DNA of 64,000 nt from Cryptomeria japonica (GCF_030272615.1 NC_081415.1:230790803-230854802), one strand, 5' to 3'. Positions 47,130 through 58,436 are shown, counted from the stretch's first letter. The notes: generated by a model not told the origin, from the sequence alone. Numbers and translations are program-made.

Positions 47130-48263
47130 ATGGAAAATCTGATGAAGCAACTTGAAGGAGCTCTTACTGACTATGATGCAGAGAAGTTGAAAAATATCAA
47201 ATTAGAAGATGATTTAAAAGCAGCTCAGGACATTATTCAGTCACTTCGAGAAAATCTTACTGTTACAAGAAATAAGAGAAGAGAACTTTGTGAAAAATTG
47301 CAAAATGAGAATGATGAAAAGGAATCACTAAATGATATGATAAGCAAATTGAAACAAGAGATCATGACAACAAAAAATGAAATGTAGGATATGACTATGA
47401 GATTTTGCAAAGAGATTGAGGACAGAAAGAAGAATGAAGAAGAATTGACCAGAAGACTAAGTGATGCAGCAAATGAGAACACAAGACTTAGCTATGAAAA
47501 TGACATGTTGAAGACAATTCTGATGCATACTCAGAATGACTCAAATGAACTAATGAGACAAAAAGAAATCTTGGAAAGGGAATTGGAAACTGCAAATCAA
47601 CACAAAAAAAAATTCAAGAAAAGCTCAGAAGAACTTGGTACCTTATTGAAGAATAAAAAACCCAAAGGTGACACTTCTGGAATTGGATTTGAAGTTGGAG
47701 AAAGCTCCAGTACTGCAAATACCCAGGATCACAACAAACTGGTAAGACCCTCTAATACTTACAAATTCAATGGAAAATGCTTTAACTAGAATAAATATGG
47801 TCATAGGGCAAATGAATGTAGATCTAGGAATTATCAGAACATCAATCCTCCCACTGGACAATGCTCCAAATGCAACAAAATTGGTCATAGCTCTGAAAAT
47901 TGTGGAATGAATGTAAGATGTTATGTTTGTGGAAGATTTGGTCATTTATCAAATAAATGCAGAACACAAACTGGCATAGGTTATGGGAAAGCTATTTAGA
48001 AAAATAATGTAACTTGTTATGCATGTAACAAGATTGGTCATATTGCTAAATTTTGTAGAAGTAAAGGTACACCGGTAGACAACAAAAGTACTAGTTTGAA
48101 AGGTAAAGAAAAGGTTGAAGAGGTTAAGCAAGAATTCTCAAAGCAATGGATTAGAAAAGGTGATCTAAATATTGGGGATACTCCTCCACCGGTAGAACCA
48201 ACAAATGCTCCACTAGCAGGACAATATGATGCTCCACCGACAGGATGTTCTTCATCAAATTGA
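47130..48263 (+). pseudogene. gag: E9 Gag-like protein (coiled coil, four CCHC knuckles)
   Basis: Single frame from ATG 47130 to TGA 48261-48263, broken only by three TAG codons (47385-47387, 47787-47789, 47997-47999). E10 has CAG at the first and third positions. The N-terminal half is an uninterrupted coiled coil. Knuckles: one whose second Cys is the TAG position (CFN-NKYGHRANEC), CSKCNKIGHSSENC, CYVCGRFGHLSNKC and CYACNKIGHIAKFC. The C-terminal tail is Pro/Thr-rich. No UBN2 domain is present, unlike E1, E2 and E3. Confidence 0.88.
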
Positions 48264-48569
48264 ATAAAATTATCTTGAGGGTTTGGCAATCTAATGACAC
48301 ATGTGCTATTATTCCCTCAGTTAGAGAAAAGAAGTTGAAAATCGTTCATTACCGGCAAATAAAGTTAAGCTAATACATTACTGGGAAGCATTTAATGTGG
48401 TAGGTAGCAAAAAAGACTTTATAAAATAAGGTTTTTGGCTCCATTTAATTTCACCATGAATTCAAACTTTCAGAGAGTGTGAAGATTTCCGAGCTAAGGC
48501 ATTCCGAGCAAAGAGGCAAAGCACTTCATCAATCAATCCATCCAAAGGCAGAAAAAGGTATTTATCATC
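48264..48569 (+). promoter_or_regulatory. E9 gag-ORF2 spacer with TATA-like box
   Basis: TATAAAATA at 48420-48428 lies exactly 150 bp upstream of the ORF2 ATG. It is followed by GGTTTTTGGCTCCATTT and a leader ending AAAGGCAGAAAAAGGTATTT before the ATG. The E10 spacer has the same layout with the same 150-bp distance. This suggests an internal promoter for ORF2. Confidence 0.5.
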
Positions 48570-51500
48570 ATGGCATCCTCCTCTGCACCTGAATTCATAG
48601 CAAACCCTATAGTAGTCAAAGTTATAAAATGACCTAGCCCGTGTTTCAGCTAGTTCCCGAGGTAGCTAAGAAAGATGACAACACAGGTTCTTTTTCAAAA
48701 ATTCCAAAAGGTGTTGTTTATGCAGAAGACCCTAGAATGTATATTCATTGCAACATAGAGGAATTAGGTGATGAAGAAATTAAAAACATGTATAAGTCTG
48801 TCATATGTGACAATTCCGGAAATGTGAAACTTGAGCATAAAATTGTTGAAACCCTAGGATTCACTAAAATTCTCTGCATTCCTGAATTTCCCAAGGAAGT
48901 GGTTAGGATAGTTCTGAGCAGGGTACATGGTTCATTCTTTTGGTTTGACTCAGTGCATAAAATTATGAAGGAAGCTGTGAAAGCAGTAACAGGGTTACCT
49001 TCCACCGGTAACAGACCTGACAAAACCAAGGTCTCCAATGACTTAGTAACAAACTTAACTGGTGCAACATCTGACAAGAGATCATTAAGGGTTAATGATG
49101 TGACCGATACAAATGTTAGATTTGTTAGCATGATTTTAGGTTACAAAGCAACTCATGCTAATAGGCTTAACTCAGTTTCCAGTTTATGCATAAAGAGTGC
49201 TTATCACATGGTTAAGGACAATGCAAAAATTGATATCTGTGAATGGTTAAAGGATGAGTTAATTGACAATTTAGCAAAAATCAAGAACGATAAGAAAGGA
49301 ACCTTTAGATTTGGAAATTTACTTGTATGCTTAATGCTACATATAACCAAATAGGCTCCCGGTATAGGCAACAAGGATTTTGGATTTGACATACCCGTAG
49401 GAAAACAATTATCTGACTTATTCAACAACATGGGTGAAAACAGAGAAAAGAATATCAATGAGTATTTTCAAGCACTAAAAGTCAGAATGAATAAAAGAAT
49501 CAGACTATCACAGGAAATTGTCAGCAAATACAAAGATGATATATGTTTTGTAATAAAAAAGGATGAGATCTGGATGGAATCAGTCATCCCAAGGACAATC
49601 TGGGTAACATAGATGGGGTATGAAACAGATGACCACATAGTGGAAACTTATGCCAAAGCACTTCTGGAAGCTCCCAATGAACCAAAGGAAGAAGTATTTG
49701 GTAGTGCTGAGACCATAGAAAGTCAAATTCAATCTAAGAAGAGAGTGAAAAAGGTTGAGGCATTTGTGAGGAAAGGATCCAAACAAGTAAAAATCATAAA
49801 GGAAGATGTATTAAAGAAAACCAGCATAACTGAAGATGAGTTGGCAGCCCAACAACTTGAAACTCATCTATCACCGGTATGAACTTCCTCAGAAGGAGAT
49901 ATGCCAGCAACTTTCAAAAGAGTTGTCAGGAAAAGAGACCCCTCACCGGCAACCACTCCTTCACCTAGAAGGACAAGACAGAAGCAACAAGCCGTAAGAT
50001 CTTCGGCCAAGAAAGTCACACCTAGGAAGAAGCTGACCCCCAAAAAGAAGAAGAAGACAAACACTGACTTGGCCCCTCTTGACATATTACTGAATGAGAT
50101 CACAGAGGAAGGTAAATTGAAAAACATAGGGAAAATCTATGACACCCTATCAGATGATGAGAAAGGACAAGTTGAGGAGAGTGTTATATTACACATGGAC
50201 ATGTATAAAAAGTTTTTGTTGCAAGTCTTAAATGAAATTCCTGATGAACTATATAAAAGACTTGAGGCCAGAAGGCAAGGAATAATTGAATTGGATAAGA
50301 AAATTAAAATAGAAAAACTACTTGCAGTATACTCGATTAACTCACCTAAGGAAATTGATGATCTGATAGCTCAAGCCAACCGGACAGTTTTTTCCACTGC
50401 ACACCAGCAAATTTCACTAATGGTAGGTAGAGTTACAGAAGTTTCAAAGGAAACAAAAAATGGTTGGGATACATTCTTGGTTGAAAAAGAAAAACAAGAA
50501 GAATATAGGAATCCCAAGCCCATTTTGGTATATCAGAAGGACAAAGGGAAAGGTAAAGTTGGTGGACCACCAAGTATCAAGATTAGAGACAACTTACCCC
50601 AACCTCCTTTAAATACTCCACCGGTAAAAACAACAACTACAAAAGATCAATCGGCAACTGAGAGTATGGATATAGAGGATAATAATCCTAATCCTGAAGT
50701 CCTATATACTATGAATGTTGATACTCAAAAGATCAACATAGTGGTAGATAAGGATACACTAGATAAATCAGGTATAGCCAAAGAGCCTCCAACAATAGGA
50801 AACACAGAGCAACCGGCAGCAGATATAGAGAAAAAGATGGAATCTGGAACACAAACAGAGAAACCAACAGAGCTAAAGGCTCTAGAACAGATGCCACCGG
50901 TAAGAAATGAAGTAGGAAAACCAGTGCTTAAAGAAATGTAGACACAAACAGACCTACCAGAGGTCAATACTAGCATGGTCACTTCCACCGGTACTCAGTT
51001 TGTTGGGTCACCATCAAATGTGACTAAGGTATTACTTGAATCTATCAAGAAAATAATTGATTATAGTTCACAAGCTTTTAAAGCAATAGATGATTCAATT
51101 CCATTTTTGAAATCAATAGCTCCTAATTGTAATATAGACAATAAAGATTCTTTAGGCCAGTTGGATACACTTTGTAAATATATTTCTGAAAATTTTGAGC
51201 AAACAAAGGTAGAATCTGTAAAGGAAATTGTAGAAAAAGAGAAACATAAATTCTTTGAGGAAGGAATAAAGAAGTATAACAGGGAATTTGACACACTTCT
51301 ACCAGAACTGTGCAATTTATTGAAAGAGTACAAAACTCTGTACAAAGACACCTATAAGATAAACTTTTTAACCATAGATGTAGACAAAAAGATGAGCAAG
51401 GTATAGGAAGAGATCAATAAACTTGTAGATAATTTTGTTAAATCACCCGATACATTATCAGTTTTTGAGGAAAAGATAACAAATTTTGAGGAAGAATTGC

Positions 51501-51774
51501 TCAAATTAGAAAGAGAGAAAGAGAAAATAATAAACAAGGCAAAATTCTTGAGATCTAAACTAAGTCCAAGATTGGACTATTTAGCATCTCTACGGAAGAA
51601 AATCTCAGAGGCACTAACACAAGGAAGCAAAACACTAGCAGAGCACTTGCAGCATCTCACGGATACAGTATACAGAACTGAGACAACAATAAAAGATAGT
51701 AAGAAGTTTATGGATGGTATAACTTAATTTTGGGAGATATTCTTCAGATAATAACTACCCAACTACAAGGTTGA
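48570..51774 (+). pseudogene. E9 ORF2 (unknown protein in place of pol)
   Basis: ATG 48570 starts MASSSAPEFIANP; a one-base deletion near 48630 shifts to the frame that then stays the same from 48641 to 51727. Domain 1 (about 48880-49340) has VVRIVLSRVHGSFFWFDSV, VKAVTGLPSTGN and FVSMILGYKATHANRLNS. Next NNMGENREKNINEYFQALK, then KPK/SP-rich basic stretch (about 49930-50070), a helical region, a Pro/Thr-rich linker and a C-terminal coiled coil (about 51150-51700). Stops are TAG (49352, 49610, 50939, 51404) and one TGA (49880). E10 has CAG at the first and last of the TAG sites. About 1,065 codons. No function known to me. Confidence 0.85.
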
Positions 51775-51825
51775 GGTTATGGATTGGTACAACTACAAAA
51801 TCTACTAACCTTTGTCATTGATGCC

Positions 51826-51999
51826 AAAGGGGGAGTAGTAGGATGAGAAAATTCAAAACACAGGGATCACATGCTCAGGGGGAGTTCTCACATTTTTGGT
51901 AACATTTTTTTGGTCTACACATTTTTTTGGTCTACACATTTTTTTGGATATCTTTTGAAATTTCTCATGAGTGTTGCCATCAATGCCAAAGGGGGAGAT
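51826..51999 (+). other. E9 twin polypurine tracts
   Basis: AAAGGGGGAG at 51826-51835 after TTTGTCATTGATGCC, and AAAGGGGGAGAT at 51988-51999 abutting the 3' LTR after GTTGCCATCAATGCC. A third purine motif TCAGGGGGAG lies near 51877. The right-hand one is the priming tract by position. Confidence 0.85.
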
Positions 52000-52859
52000 T
52001 GTTGGCGTATGGACACTCCAATGAGACATTGTGTGTGATTTAAGGTTTTGTCATTGATGGCAACCTTGCAATCCTATGGCACCAGCAAGACATTATACCG
52101 ACAAAACATTACACAGGCAACCTTGCAATCCTATGGCACTAGCAAGACATTATACTGGCAAAACATTATTCAAGCAAGACAATGCACCGACATCAGCAAG
52201 ATCACTCTACACCGGCACCGGCACAAAAGAGAACATGTATACCGACACTGAGGCTGACAGGATTTTTGATATGTAATATTTTGTTTATTATTGTAAGCCA
52301 ACTTGGCAAATTGTAAAATGACTCTTGTATATAAAAGAGATCATTGTAGACATTTGTAGGATATGTATAGGAAGCATAAAGAAAATTATAAGGTAGACCT
52401 AATGTGCGAATTGTAGGTCAAGGGTATATGTAAAGAACAGAGCAAGAACTGGTACTGAATTTGGCATTAAAGATGCTATTGTAAAGTAGTACAGATCATT
52501 GGATTTGCATAATCCTCATTGTAAGTCAGTGTGACTTCTTATTGAGCAGTGTGCTCTAGGCAGTTGGCCTTCCTGCATGTGCAGGCCCCTATTGTAAGTA
52601 ATATTCTCTTATTGGCTAGTAAGTGAATATTGTGGGTCACAAATCCCATCGAGGTTTTGCCCACACTAGGTTTCCTCATTAAACATCTTGTGTTATGGTG
52701 TTCTTTTCATGTGGATGTTTTTGATTCTATTATTTACATTAATTCTTGCATACTGGTATACTGTTACTTTATGTTCTGCATGTTCTATTTCAAGAAAATC
52801 TCATTACCGGTCAGATACTGATTCACCCCCCCCTCTCAGTATTTGTGGGAACCCTAACA
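52000..52859 (+). repeat. E9 3' LTR
   Basis: TGTTGGCGTATGG ... GGGAACCCTAACA, 860 bp, closely similar to the 5' copy. The next five bases CAGAT are the target duplication. Confidence 0.95.
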
Positions 52860-52864
52860 CAGAT

Positions 52865-54310
52865 GAGGTGTATGAAAGTGAAGAATAACCAGTCACAGAA
52901 CAAATGGACCCCATTGATGTAGACGCCTTAGATGGTGAAAATGTTACTCAGGATGCACCATCAGAAGGAACAGGATAGGAAAAGAAGGTAGAAGAAGAAA
53001 AGAAGCAATAGGAAGCTAAAAAGAAGAAACAGGCAGATGAAGAGGATAAGAGAAAAGAAGAGGAAAAGAGGAAAGAGGAAGCGGATAAGAGAAAAGAGGA
53101 GAAAAAGAAGAAAGAGGAAAAGGATAAGAGAAAAGAGGAGAAAAAGAAGAAAGAGGAAAGGATAAAAGAAAAGAAGAGGAGAAGAAGAGAAAAGAAGAGG
53201 AAAACAAGAAACAAGAGGAAGAGAGGAAGAAGAAGGAAGCGGAAAAGAAAGAAGAGGAGAAGCAGAAAGAGGAAGAGAAGAAACAAGAAGAGGAAAAGAG
53301 GAAGAAGGAAGAGGAGAAGAAGAAGAAGGATGAAGAAGAGAAGAAGCAAAAAGATGAAGAGAAGAGACAAGAAGAAGAGAAAAGAAAGAAAGAAGAAGAG
53401 GAGTAGAGGAAGGCTCAAGAAAAGTAGCAAAAAGCCAAGGACAAGGAAGCAGTGGAAAAGAGCACATAGGTGGAGACTCCAATGGCAACCGGTAGTCAGG
53501 CTAAACTGGCTGCAATTAACAGTTCTATTTATCTCCAATCTGCAAATGAATCAGAGCTGTTGTAGAGCATTAAGCTTGCTCAAGAGCGATTGGATGCTCT
53601 AAGGAGGAAAAAGGAGGAAGATGTTATCCAAACTGTGGTGGAAACACCTACCAGTTTGATACCCGGTACAAACCTTCCCAGTACTAATTCCTCACTTGCA
53701 CAATTGAAGCTCCTATGCATAGTTGTAGAAGACCAGGTAGAAAGCCTAGAAGAGGTCGCAGAAGCAAATGCAAGAAGGCACATCAAAAGGCTCTAGACAC
53801 CGCCCTGGTGAAAAAGCTAACAGAGCTCTGGTTTGATCTCCAGAAGGCACAAAAGGCCATTAGAGATGCAATGAATGAGGGAAATCTTCTACTCAGTAAG
53901 ATTTGCCAACCTCATTTATTCTGTGATGATGTGCTTATTCAGAAGAACAAATTGCAATATGATATGCATTCATTCATTAGCGCCTTCAAAATGCCATATG
54001 ATTGCTTTTCCACATATGGACAAACTGTTCACCAGCTTCAACTGCAGTCTACAAGACTAGAGGTAGAGATAAGCAACTGGACACAAAATTTGCAGGAACT
54101 TCAACTGGTCCTACTGCCAAGGCTACAAATTCTCCAGAAATGCTACCTAAATCTTGATGCCCTCATGGTCAATCAAGAGATGAGCACAATAGATGCCATG
54201 GAAGAACAAGTCTCCCAGATGTAGATAGAGAAAGAGGTGGCTACCTCCCTACTTGACTCATGGTCCTTATCCATGAAGCAATTTTTGCAGGACTTCAAAT
54301 CAGTTTTTGA
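52865..54310 (+). pseudogene. E8 ORF2, C-terminal part with charged single helix
   Basis: The frame left at 46213 (GAT) resumes at GAG 52865. After an acidic stretch (MDPIDVDALDGENV) comes a Lys/Glu/Arg-only region (about 52980-53440) with repeats of type KRKEEEKRKEEA, which predicts a very long charged alpha helix. One-base loss near 53160 shifts the frame. The C-terminal part (53480-54310) has KLAAINSSIYLQSAN, RLDALRRKKEED and coiled-coil helices (LTELWFDLQKAQKAIRDAM). Stops are mainly TAG (for example 54222-54224 in QM-stop-IEKE where Gln is likely). The charged region is absent from E9 and E10 ORF2. Confidence 0.75.
52980..53440. repeat. Near-pure purine tract, (GARRAR)n with 30-36-bp units
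   Basis: About 460 bases that are almost entirely A and G on the plus strand. Repeated words such as GATAAGAGAAAAGAGGAG and AAAAAGAAGAAAGAGG occur. The opposite-strand Leu/Phe/Ser-rich frames (52948-53538) are shadows of it. Confidence 0.9.
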
Positions 54311-54393
54311 CAAGTTTTACTCTTTTATTGTCATAAACACTTATTATTTTAATGAAACAGGGGTTAGTTTGCAATACTTTTGTCATTGTTGGC

Positions 54394-54598
54394 AAAGGGG
54401 GAGAAGTATAAATTTTGAATGTTTTGATGTATACTTTCATGTTATTTCTGCTAAGGAGTAGTATATATTGTATTTTCTGCAAAAGGGATAGTGTATATGC
54501 TTAGGGGGAGTAATTTTGATTATGGCATATTTTTGTTGTAAAACACTTAGATGTCAAAATTTTTCCTAAGTGTTGCCATCAATGCCAAAGGGGGAAAT
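54394..54598 (+). other. E8 twin polypurine tracts
   Basis: AAAGGGGGAG at 54394-54403 and AAAGGGGGAAAT at 54587-54598 before the 3' LTR; TTAGGGGGAG near 54502 between them. GTTGCCATCAATGCC precedes the terminal tract. Confidence 0.85.
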
Positions 54599-55584
54599 TG
54601 TTGGCATTTTTGATGATTAATGTTGTGATTGTCATTGATGGACACACACTTGACTTGAGATCACTTTTTGTATGTATAAGTTAAAGCTCAACCAGTATTT
54701 GTTCCAACTGGTATGAAGTATTATAGTCTTTAAACTATCGATGTTTTACAGAAAGTGTTTACCAATCTGAAGCGATATGAAGACCCCAAGTGGTTCGAGG
54801 ATCTCAAGTGGTACAAAGGAACGAAGCGGCACAACTCATATTTCCCAGTCTTCATTTTGTCAAATCGGTAACCGGTATTTTGCTTAAACCGATATTTTGT
54901 ATGAACTGGTAATACTCTGTGAGGAGTTACCAACCGGCATTTTGTGATGAGTTACCATCCACCGATTGTTTGGTGGTGCCGACACTTTAACGGTGCTTTT
55001 TGTGTCGTGTTACCAAATATGTCTATATGAATTGAACCTAGGAAATTGTATTGTAATCCTATTGGACCGACATGAAATCATATTCCTTTATAAGGACATC
55101 ATGTCTAGGGTTTTAGGTTGTTTCTAGGGTTTAAGGTGGTTGAAGAGTTTTTGTAAGTGCGATCATAGAAGTGAAGTTTAGGTCTGTGAGAAGAGGCAAA
55201 GTGTGAATGTGTTGAAGACTGAAGTAATGTTGGAATGCATTAGGAACGAGCTATCAAGGATCTAACCAAGCAATCTGTGGATCTGAAATCCTCTAGCAAG
55301 GTAGTCTTTAATCGGACTTATCTCCTAACAGATATTGAGATTCCTAACAGGATCTATTCTGGTAAAGAAAATTGTATGACCTTAACCGGTCTGGCTCCTA
55401 TTTTGCAGATAGTTACTTGTGAGTTCCATCTCACCGTGTTTTTTCCCATTTGGGTTTCCACGTCAAAATCTCTCATGTTATGGTGTTTGTGCTTCTGTGG
55501 GTGAATACATTATTTTCTATTTGGTTTGCATGTGTGCTAACCAGTTTGTTTGTTAAACTGTTTTACCAGTTTACTAGTAGTCTA
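54599..55584 (+). repeat. E8 3' LTR, truncated
   Basis: Matches 40781-41878 from TGTTGGCATTTTTGATG to GTAGTCTA, with about 118 bp missing after CCAAGCAATCT and the last roughly 63 bp (to the C-run and CA end) lost. The adjoining sequence CGATGAGATTTC is unrelated to the LTR. Confidence 0.9.
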
Positions 55585-56124
55585 CGATGAGATTTCATTC
55601 AAATTCAGATTTATAAACATTTTCCAAGGTGTCCCTATCAATTAGGTTTGACCTTTTTCAAATTTGCAATTTAATTCCTTTTTTTCTTCAAAACCCTAAT
55701 AGGGTCCTATTTTTACATTTCAACCATAATTTCGCCCATCTAGAAATCATAAAATTCGTCATTTTTTGGAGGCTAGCTTTGAAATCATCATAATATTCAT
55801 CGCTGAAAATTTCAAAAGAAAATTTGTTGGACCATGTGCGTTCTCACCACGGTCCTCGACTTTTTTCTCAAAATTTCAAGAGATTGTTATGACTGTATTT
55901 AATAGCTTAAATCCAGAAGATTGGATGATTTTTTTATTTTTGATCCCTCTAGAATCGGAAATACCTCCAAAATTCAATATTTCAAATTTCAAGAAATTTT
56001 TTAAAATTAAGAGGTTAATTATAGCTTGCCCTGATTGTAAAAATTTTAATTTTAAAACTAAGCGGTATCCCTTTGGCCCTAATTTTAAAAATTCTAATTT
56101 CCTTTCATTTTCAAAAATTATGTT
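55585..56124 (+). other. Piece between E8 and E10, probably E7 leader
   Basis: AT-rich, with AAACCCTAATAGGGTCC near 55690. The 127-codon frame at 55766-56149 is Phe/Ile/Asn-rich without domain and crosses into the E10 LTR, so I do not call it a gene. The last bases ATGTT (56120-56124) are the E10 target site, which links this piece to the sequence after 62730. Confidence 0.55.
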
Positions 56125-56930
56125 TGTTGGCATATGCACACTCCAATGAGACATTGTAGGTGATTGAAGGTTTTGTCATTGATGGCAACCTTACAATCCT
56201 ATGACACCGGCAAGGCATTCCACTAGCACTAGCAAGATCAGAGTCTACACCGGCACTCACATCACCGGCACCGGCAGTGAAAGGAAGCATACCGGCACAG
56301 AAGCCGACATGGTTTTTTATTGTTTATATATTTTGTTTATTATTGTAAAATCTTTGTAAGCCGACTTGGCAAGTTATGAAATGACTCTTATATAAGAGAG
56401 ATCATTGTAGAACATTTTGATATAGGAGAAAAATATATTTTAGGCGAAATAAGGCAGACCTATTATGCGAATTATAGGTTAAGGGTTTATGTAAGAAGCA
56501 GAGCAGAAACCGGTATTGGATCTGGCATTATAGATGCTATCTTGAAGTAGTACAAGACACTGGATTTATATAATCCATTTTTGTAAGTCGGTGAGACTTC
56601 CTATTTTGTATTTGAGCAGTGAGCTCTAGGCAGTTGGCCTTCCTACATGTGCAGGCCCCTCTTGTAGCAGTAATATTCTCTTATTGCCCAGTAAGTGAAT
56701 ATTGTGGGTCACAAATCCCACCAAGGTTTTTCCCACACCGGGTTTCCTCGTTAAATCCTTGTGTTATGGTGTGTTTTTCATGTGGTTGTTTTTATCTCTA
56801 TTTATTGCATTACTTTCTGTTTACCGGTACACAGTATTAATATGCTCTACATGTTTTAAGTTAAGAAAATTCTATAACCGGTTAGATACTGATTCACCCC
56901 CCCCTCTCAGTATCTATGGGAATCCTAACA
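56125..56930 (+). repeat. E10 5' LTR
   Basis: TGTTGGCATATGCACACTCC ... GGGAATCCTAACA. Promoter-like TTATATAAG at 56388-56396. It is related to the E9 LTR along its length but shorter. Confidence 0.95.
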
Positions 56931-56932
56931 AT

Positions 56933-56945
56933 TGGTATCAGAGCC
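56933..56945 (+). other. E10 primer binding site (initiator Met tRNA)
   Basis: TGGTATCAGAGCC, perfect. Confidence 0.92.
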
Positions 56946-57001
56946 TGGTCCTCTATTTTCAGAATCCTAACAGCTTGAGGAAGATCTTGACAATGGTAGA
57001 G

Positions 57002-58134
57002 ATGGAAAATCTGATAAGCAACTTGAAGGAGCTCTCTCAGACTATGATGCAGAAAAATTGAAAAATATCAAACTAGAAGATGATCTAAAGGCTGCTCATG
57101 ATATTATTCAAGCACTTCAAGAGAATCTTACTATTTCAAGAAACAAGAGAAGAGAACTTTGTGAAAAGATGCAAAATGAAAATGATGAAAAAGAAACTCT
57201 TAATGATATGATAAACAAGTTGAAGCAAGAGAACATGACAACAAAGAGTGAGATGCAGGATATGACTATGAGATTTTCTAAAGAAATTGAAGATAGAAAG
57301 AAGAATGAAGAAGATTTGACCAGAAGACTAAGTGATGCTACAAATGAGAACACAAGACTTAGCTATGAAAATGATTTGTTGAAGATAGATTTGATGCACA
57401 CTCAAAATTACTCAAATGAACTGATGAGGCAAAAAGAAGTCTTAGAAAGAGAACTAAATACTGCAAATCAACATAAAGAAAAATTCAAGAAAAGCTCAGG
57501 AACTTGGTAACTTGCTGAAGAATCAAAAACCTAAAGGTGACACTTCTGGAATTGGCTTTGAAGTTGGTGAAAGCTTCGGTACTGCAAACACACAAGATCA
57601 TAGAAAACCAGTAAGACAACCTACTACTTATAAATTCAATGGCAAATGCTTTAACTGTAATAAGTATGGTCATAGAGAAAATGAATGTAGATCTAGAAAC
57701 TATCAGAATACCAATGCACCCACTGGTCAATGTTCAAAATGCAACAAAGTTGGTCATAATTCTGAGAATTGCAGAATGAATGTGAGATGTTATGTTTGTG
57801 GAAGATTTGGACACTTATCTAATCAATGTAGAACACAAACGGCATAGGTTATGGAAAGGCTATTCAGAAAAATAATGTGACTTGTTATGCATGTAACAAA
57901 ATTGGGCATATTGCTAAATTTTGTAGAAGCAAGTCCTCACCGGTAGACAACAAAGGTCCTAGTTTGAAAGGTAAAGAAAAAGTTGAAGAGGTTAAGCAAG
58001 AATTTTCAAAACAATAGATCAAGAAATCAGAACTGAATGTGGATAGGAATACTCCTCCACCGATAGAACCATGTAACACTCCACTGACAGGACAGAGTAG
58101 CACTCCACTGGTAGAAGTCTCTTCATCAAATTGA
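57002..58134 (+). pseudogene. gag: E10 Gag-like protein (coiled coil, four CCHC knuckles)
   Basis: ATG 57002 matches the E9 start. Small deletions relative to E9 near 57015 (1 base), 57497 (2 bases) and 57842 (1 base) shift the frame, and TAG at 58015-58017 replaces a Trp codon that E9 retains. The coiled coil spans 57058-57500. All four knuckles are complete: CFNCNKYGHRENEC, CSKCNKVGHNSENC, CYVCGRFGHLSNQC (57640-57840) and CYACNKIGHIAKFC (about 57880-57925). Confidence 0.88.
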
Positions 58135-58436
58135 AGAATTTTCTTTGAGGGTTTGGCAATCAATGAGACATATGCTATTATTCCCTCGGTTGATGGTAAG
58201 AAGTTGAAATTACTTCTATACCGGCAGATATGTTAAGTGATTACTTAACCAGTAGGCATTAAATGTGGTAGTTGGCAGATTGACATTATAAATTAATGTT
58301 TTTGGCTCCATTTCACTTCACCGAGCATTCAAACATTTGAAGAGCGTGAAATTTCCAAAGCTAAGGCTTTTCGTGCAAAGAGGCAAAGTTTTTTAGCGAT
58401 CAATCCTTCCAAAGGCAGAAAAAGTTATTTATAATC
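58135..58436 (+). promoter_or_regulatory. E10 gag-ORF2 spacer with TATA-like box
   Basis: TATAAATTAA starts at 58287, exactly 150 bp before the ORF2 ATG at 58437, followed by TGTTTTTGGCTCCATTT as in E9. The leader ends AAAGGCAGAAAAAGTTATTT. Confidence 0.5.

Larger units (their letters stand above)
46214..52859 (+). mobile_element. E9: pol-less LTR retrotransposon with gag and ORF2
   Basis: LTRs 46214-47058 (845 bp) and 52000-52859 (860 bp), target duplication CGGAT (46209-46213)/CAGAT (52860-52864) with one mismatch. Primer site 47061-47073, gag 47130-48263, ORF2 48570-51774, polypurine tract 51988-51999. The interior of 4.9 kb has no pol domain in any frame. It is inserted in E8 ORF2 without changing the phase of the flanking frame. 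Confidence 0.95.
40781..55584 (+). mobile_element. E8: pol-less LTR retrotransposon with ORF2, split by E9
   Basis: The 5' LTR (40781-41941), a Met-tRNA primer site (41944-41956), gag (41992-43258), ORF2 (44323-46213 and 52865 to about 54310), a polypurine tract (54587-54598) and a 3' LTR (54599-55584) lie in order. The 3' LTR lacks its last roughly 63 bp and an internal stretch of about 118 bp. There is no protease, integrase, RT or RNase H. E9 is inserted in ORF2, and without it the element would be about 8.2 kb. Mobility must have depended on enzymes from another Copia element. Confidence 0.88.

Noticed and set aside
52948-53538. Leu/Phe/Ser-rich minus-strand frames up to 196 codons that look like membrane proteins
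   Set aside because: They are the complement of the purine tract in E8 ORF2; composition alone keeps them open.
55766-56149. 127-codon plus frame between E8 and E10
   Set aside because: Phe/Ile/Asn-rich low-complexity translation of AT-rich DNA; it crosses into the E10 LTR.
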